Source: Chloroflexota bacterium (GTDB taxonomy: Bacteria > Chloroflexota > Limnocylindria > Limnocylindrales > CSP1-4). From it: a DNA stretch of 33,466 bases. The stretch is taken from assembly GCA_013698095.1 (NCBI GenBank), contig JACCVQ010000073.1, positions 1-33,466 on the forward strand, given 5' to 3'. Below the pieces are notes generated by a model. It was not told where the DNA came from, made no database searches, and worked only from the letters and a program-made list of their open reading frames with translations. Numbering within the stretch: the first letter of the stretch is position 1; each line of letters opens with the position of its first letter. Position numbers and translations under genes: made by a program. Below, piece after piece: positions 32,526 to 33,466 of this stretch.

Positions 32526-33293
32526 TCAGGGCACCTCGTCGGCGTGGATCCAGAGCCACTCGCGCAGGCTGACGCCGGACTCGTGGACGCGCCGGGCGAC
32601 CCCGCGGCCGACGTGGCGGACGTGCCACGGTTCGGCTTTGTAGCAGGTGAACTGTGGGCTCCGGGCGGCGGGATAGCTGACGACGAAGCCATGGCGCCAG
32701 GCGTTGGCAGCCAACCAGTCGTTGCCGCCGTCGAAGTCCAGCGTCGTGCCCAGCTGATGCTCCGAGTGTCCGGCCCGCGCCGCGGAGAGCTCGGCCCAGT
32801 CGCGGCCGTTGAGAGCCTCGAGGCTGGCGAACGTGCGGATCTGGTCGTCGTAGCTCCGGAACGCCGAGCGGACGCGGAGCGTGACGCCATCCTCGCGCGC
32901 CGCCGCGGCGAGGGATCGCAGGTCGTCGATCACGAGGAGGCGGACCGAGCCGCCGCCGCGCAGCCCGGCCTCGGCCACCGGGACGAGGTCGCTCGGCAGG
33001 TCGTCGGGCTCCAGGCGGAACGTCGGATCGAGCAGCGTCCGCGCCCAGTCGGCCGGTTCGCGGTGGAGGGCGAGGATGTCGTCGGCTCGACACGGCGCGA
33101 GCGGACCGTCGAGGACGGCCTGCGCAGCCGGAGCCCCGCCGACGGCGCGGACGACCCGGGCCGCGAGTCCGGTCGGACCGGCGAGCGCCAGCCCGATGCC
33201 GGCGAGGACGAGGACGAGAACGACGGGCGCCCGACGCCGGCGTGGCGTTCGGTGAGGAGCCGTCAGGCTCGGGGCGGGAGTGGTTGAGGTCAT
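32526..33293 (-). CDS. VanY-type (M15B) D-alanyl-D-alanine carboxypeptidase
   Basis: A 255-residue protein with a basic N-terminus and one TM anchor or uncleaved signal (APVVLVLVLAGIGLALAG, about 22-39), then an extracytoplasmic M15B peptidase domain. The zinc and catalytic motifs are complete: SAFRSYDDQIRTF, the SxHxxGxxxD motif as SEHQLGTTLDF (zinc His and Asp), and EPWHVRHVG (catalytic Glu and zinc His). Such enzymes trim the terminal D-alanine from peptidoglycan stem peptides. With no VanA/VanX or two-component regulator nearby, a wall-maturation role is more likely than glycopeptide resistance. ATG at 33293 is preceded by a -10-like hexamer at 6 nt and no Shine-Dalgarno sequence. Confidence 0.92.
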   Translation of the reverse strand: MTSTTPAPSLTAPHRTPRRRRAPVVLVLVLAGIGLALAGPTGLAARVVRAVGGAPAAQAVLDGPLAPCRADDILALHREPADWARTLLDPTFRLEPDDLPSDLVPVAEAGLRGGGSVRLLVIDDLRSLAAAAREDGVTLRVRSAFRSYDDQIRTFASLEALNGRDWAELSAARAGHSEHQLGTTLDFDGGNDWLAANAWRHGFVVSYPAARSPQFTCYKAEPWHVRHVGRGVARRVHESGVSLREWLWIHADEVP

Positions 33294-33299
33294 GACCCG

Positions 33300-33305
33300 A
33301 AGCTA
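33300..33305 (-). promoter_or_regulatory. Putative -10 element for a leaderless carboxypeptidase transcript
   Basis: TAGCTT on the minus strand is exactly six bases before the ATG at 33293, with no ribosome binding site. The spacing matches that at the MFS gene. Confidence 0.4.
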
Positions 33306-33435
33306 TGTGGCAAGCCCGCCCGGTCCCAGCCGCAGCCTTCCGGTCGACGCTTGCGGGATTTCCCGCGAAGCCGAACCCGGTTTCGGTCACCGCACGCCCG
33401 AACGAGTCGGACGCCGCACCGGACACAGAATCGTC

Positions 33436-33466
33436 GGTCGGTGCCGCTCCTCCTCGGGCACCGACC
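33436..33466. terminator. Hairpin at the window edge, possible terminator
   Basis: GGTCGGTGCC (33436-33445) and GGCACCGACC (33457-33466) pair perfectly over 10 bp with an 11-nt loop. The stem may continue beyond the window. It could end a gene to the right; any T-run on the plus side would be outside. Confidence 0.45.

Overview
The window is very GC-rich, tightly packed bacterial DNA with no mobile elements, no CRISPR array and no RNA genes that I can see. The gene set includes inositol-phospholipid synthesis, a 13-gene complex I operon without a canonical NuoG, many GTG starts and 1-10 nt gene overlaps. This best fits an uncultured Chloroflexota lineage (Limnocylindria/Ellin6529-like). That assignment is an inference from gene content; no marker gene here proves it.

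Layout. (1) 1-4171, minus strand: an ArsR-family regulator, a phosphatidylinositol-phosphate synthase, myo-inositol-1-phosphate synthase and two LpxL/PatA-type acyltransferases (the last cut by the window edge). They overlap or nearly touch and look like one operon for making and acylating inositol lipids. An ArsR-type operator lies over the promoter. (2) 4433-7909, plus strand: a 14-TM MFS exporter, a CorA-type transporter and a lipoprotein. (3) 7964-9531, minus strand: two paralogous sortase-fold proteins that appear to lack the catalytic cysteine. A divergent TlpA-like thioredoxin follows at 9603-10286.

(4) 10299-25545, minus strand: nuoA-B-C-D-H-I/E-F-[2Fe-2S/GltD/ferredoxin fusion]-J-K-L-M-N. 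The membrane arm and the NuoB/C/D connection module look conventional. The electron-input module does not. NuoI keeps only its first 4Fe-4S motif and is fused to the helical domain of NuoE. The NuoE 2Fe-2S domain is absent. NuoF lacks one N3 cysteine and the usual acidic FMN loop. NuoG is replaced by an 890-residue 2Fe-2S/GltD/polyferredoxin fusion whose C-terminus resembles the missing half of NuoI. This is the strongest candidate for something undescribed. Immediately upstream, in the same direction, lies an NDUFAF7/COG1565 methyltransferase, whose mitochondrial homologue modifies the NuoD counterpart during complex I assembly.

(5) 27145-33293: an uncharacterised protein, folK, glpX and purH (overlapping), a small membrane protein, a cupin and a VanY-type D,D-carboxypeptidase. 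Several first-in-unit genes have a TANNNT hexamer 6 or 9 nt before the start codon and no Shine-Dalgarno sequence, which suggests leaderless mRNAs.
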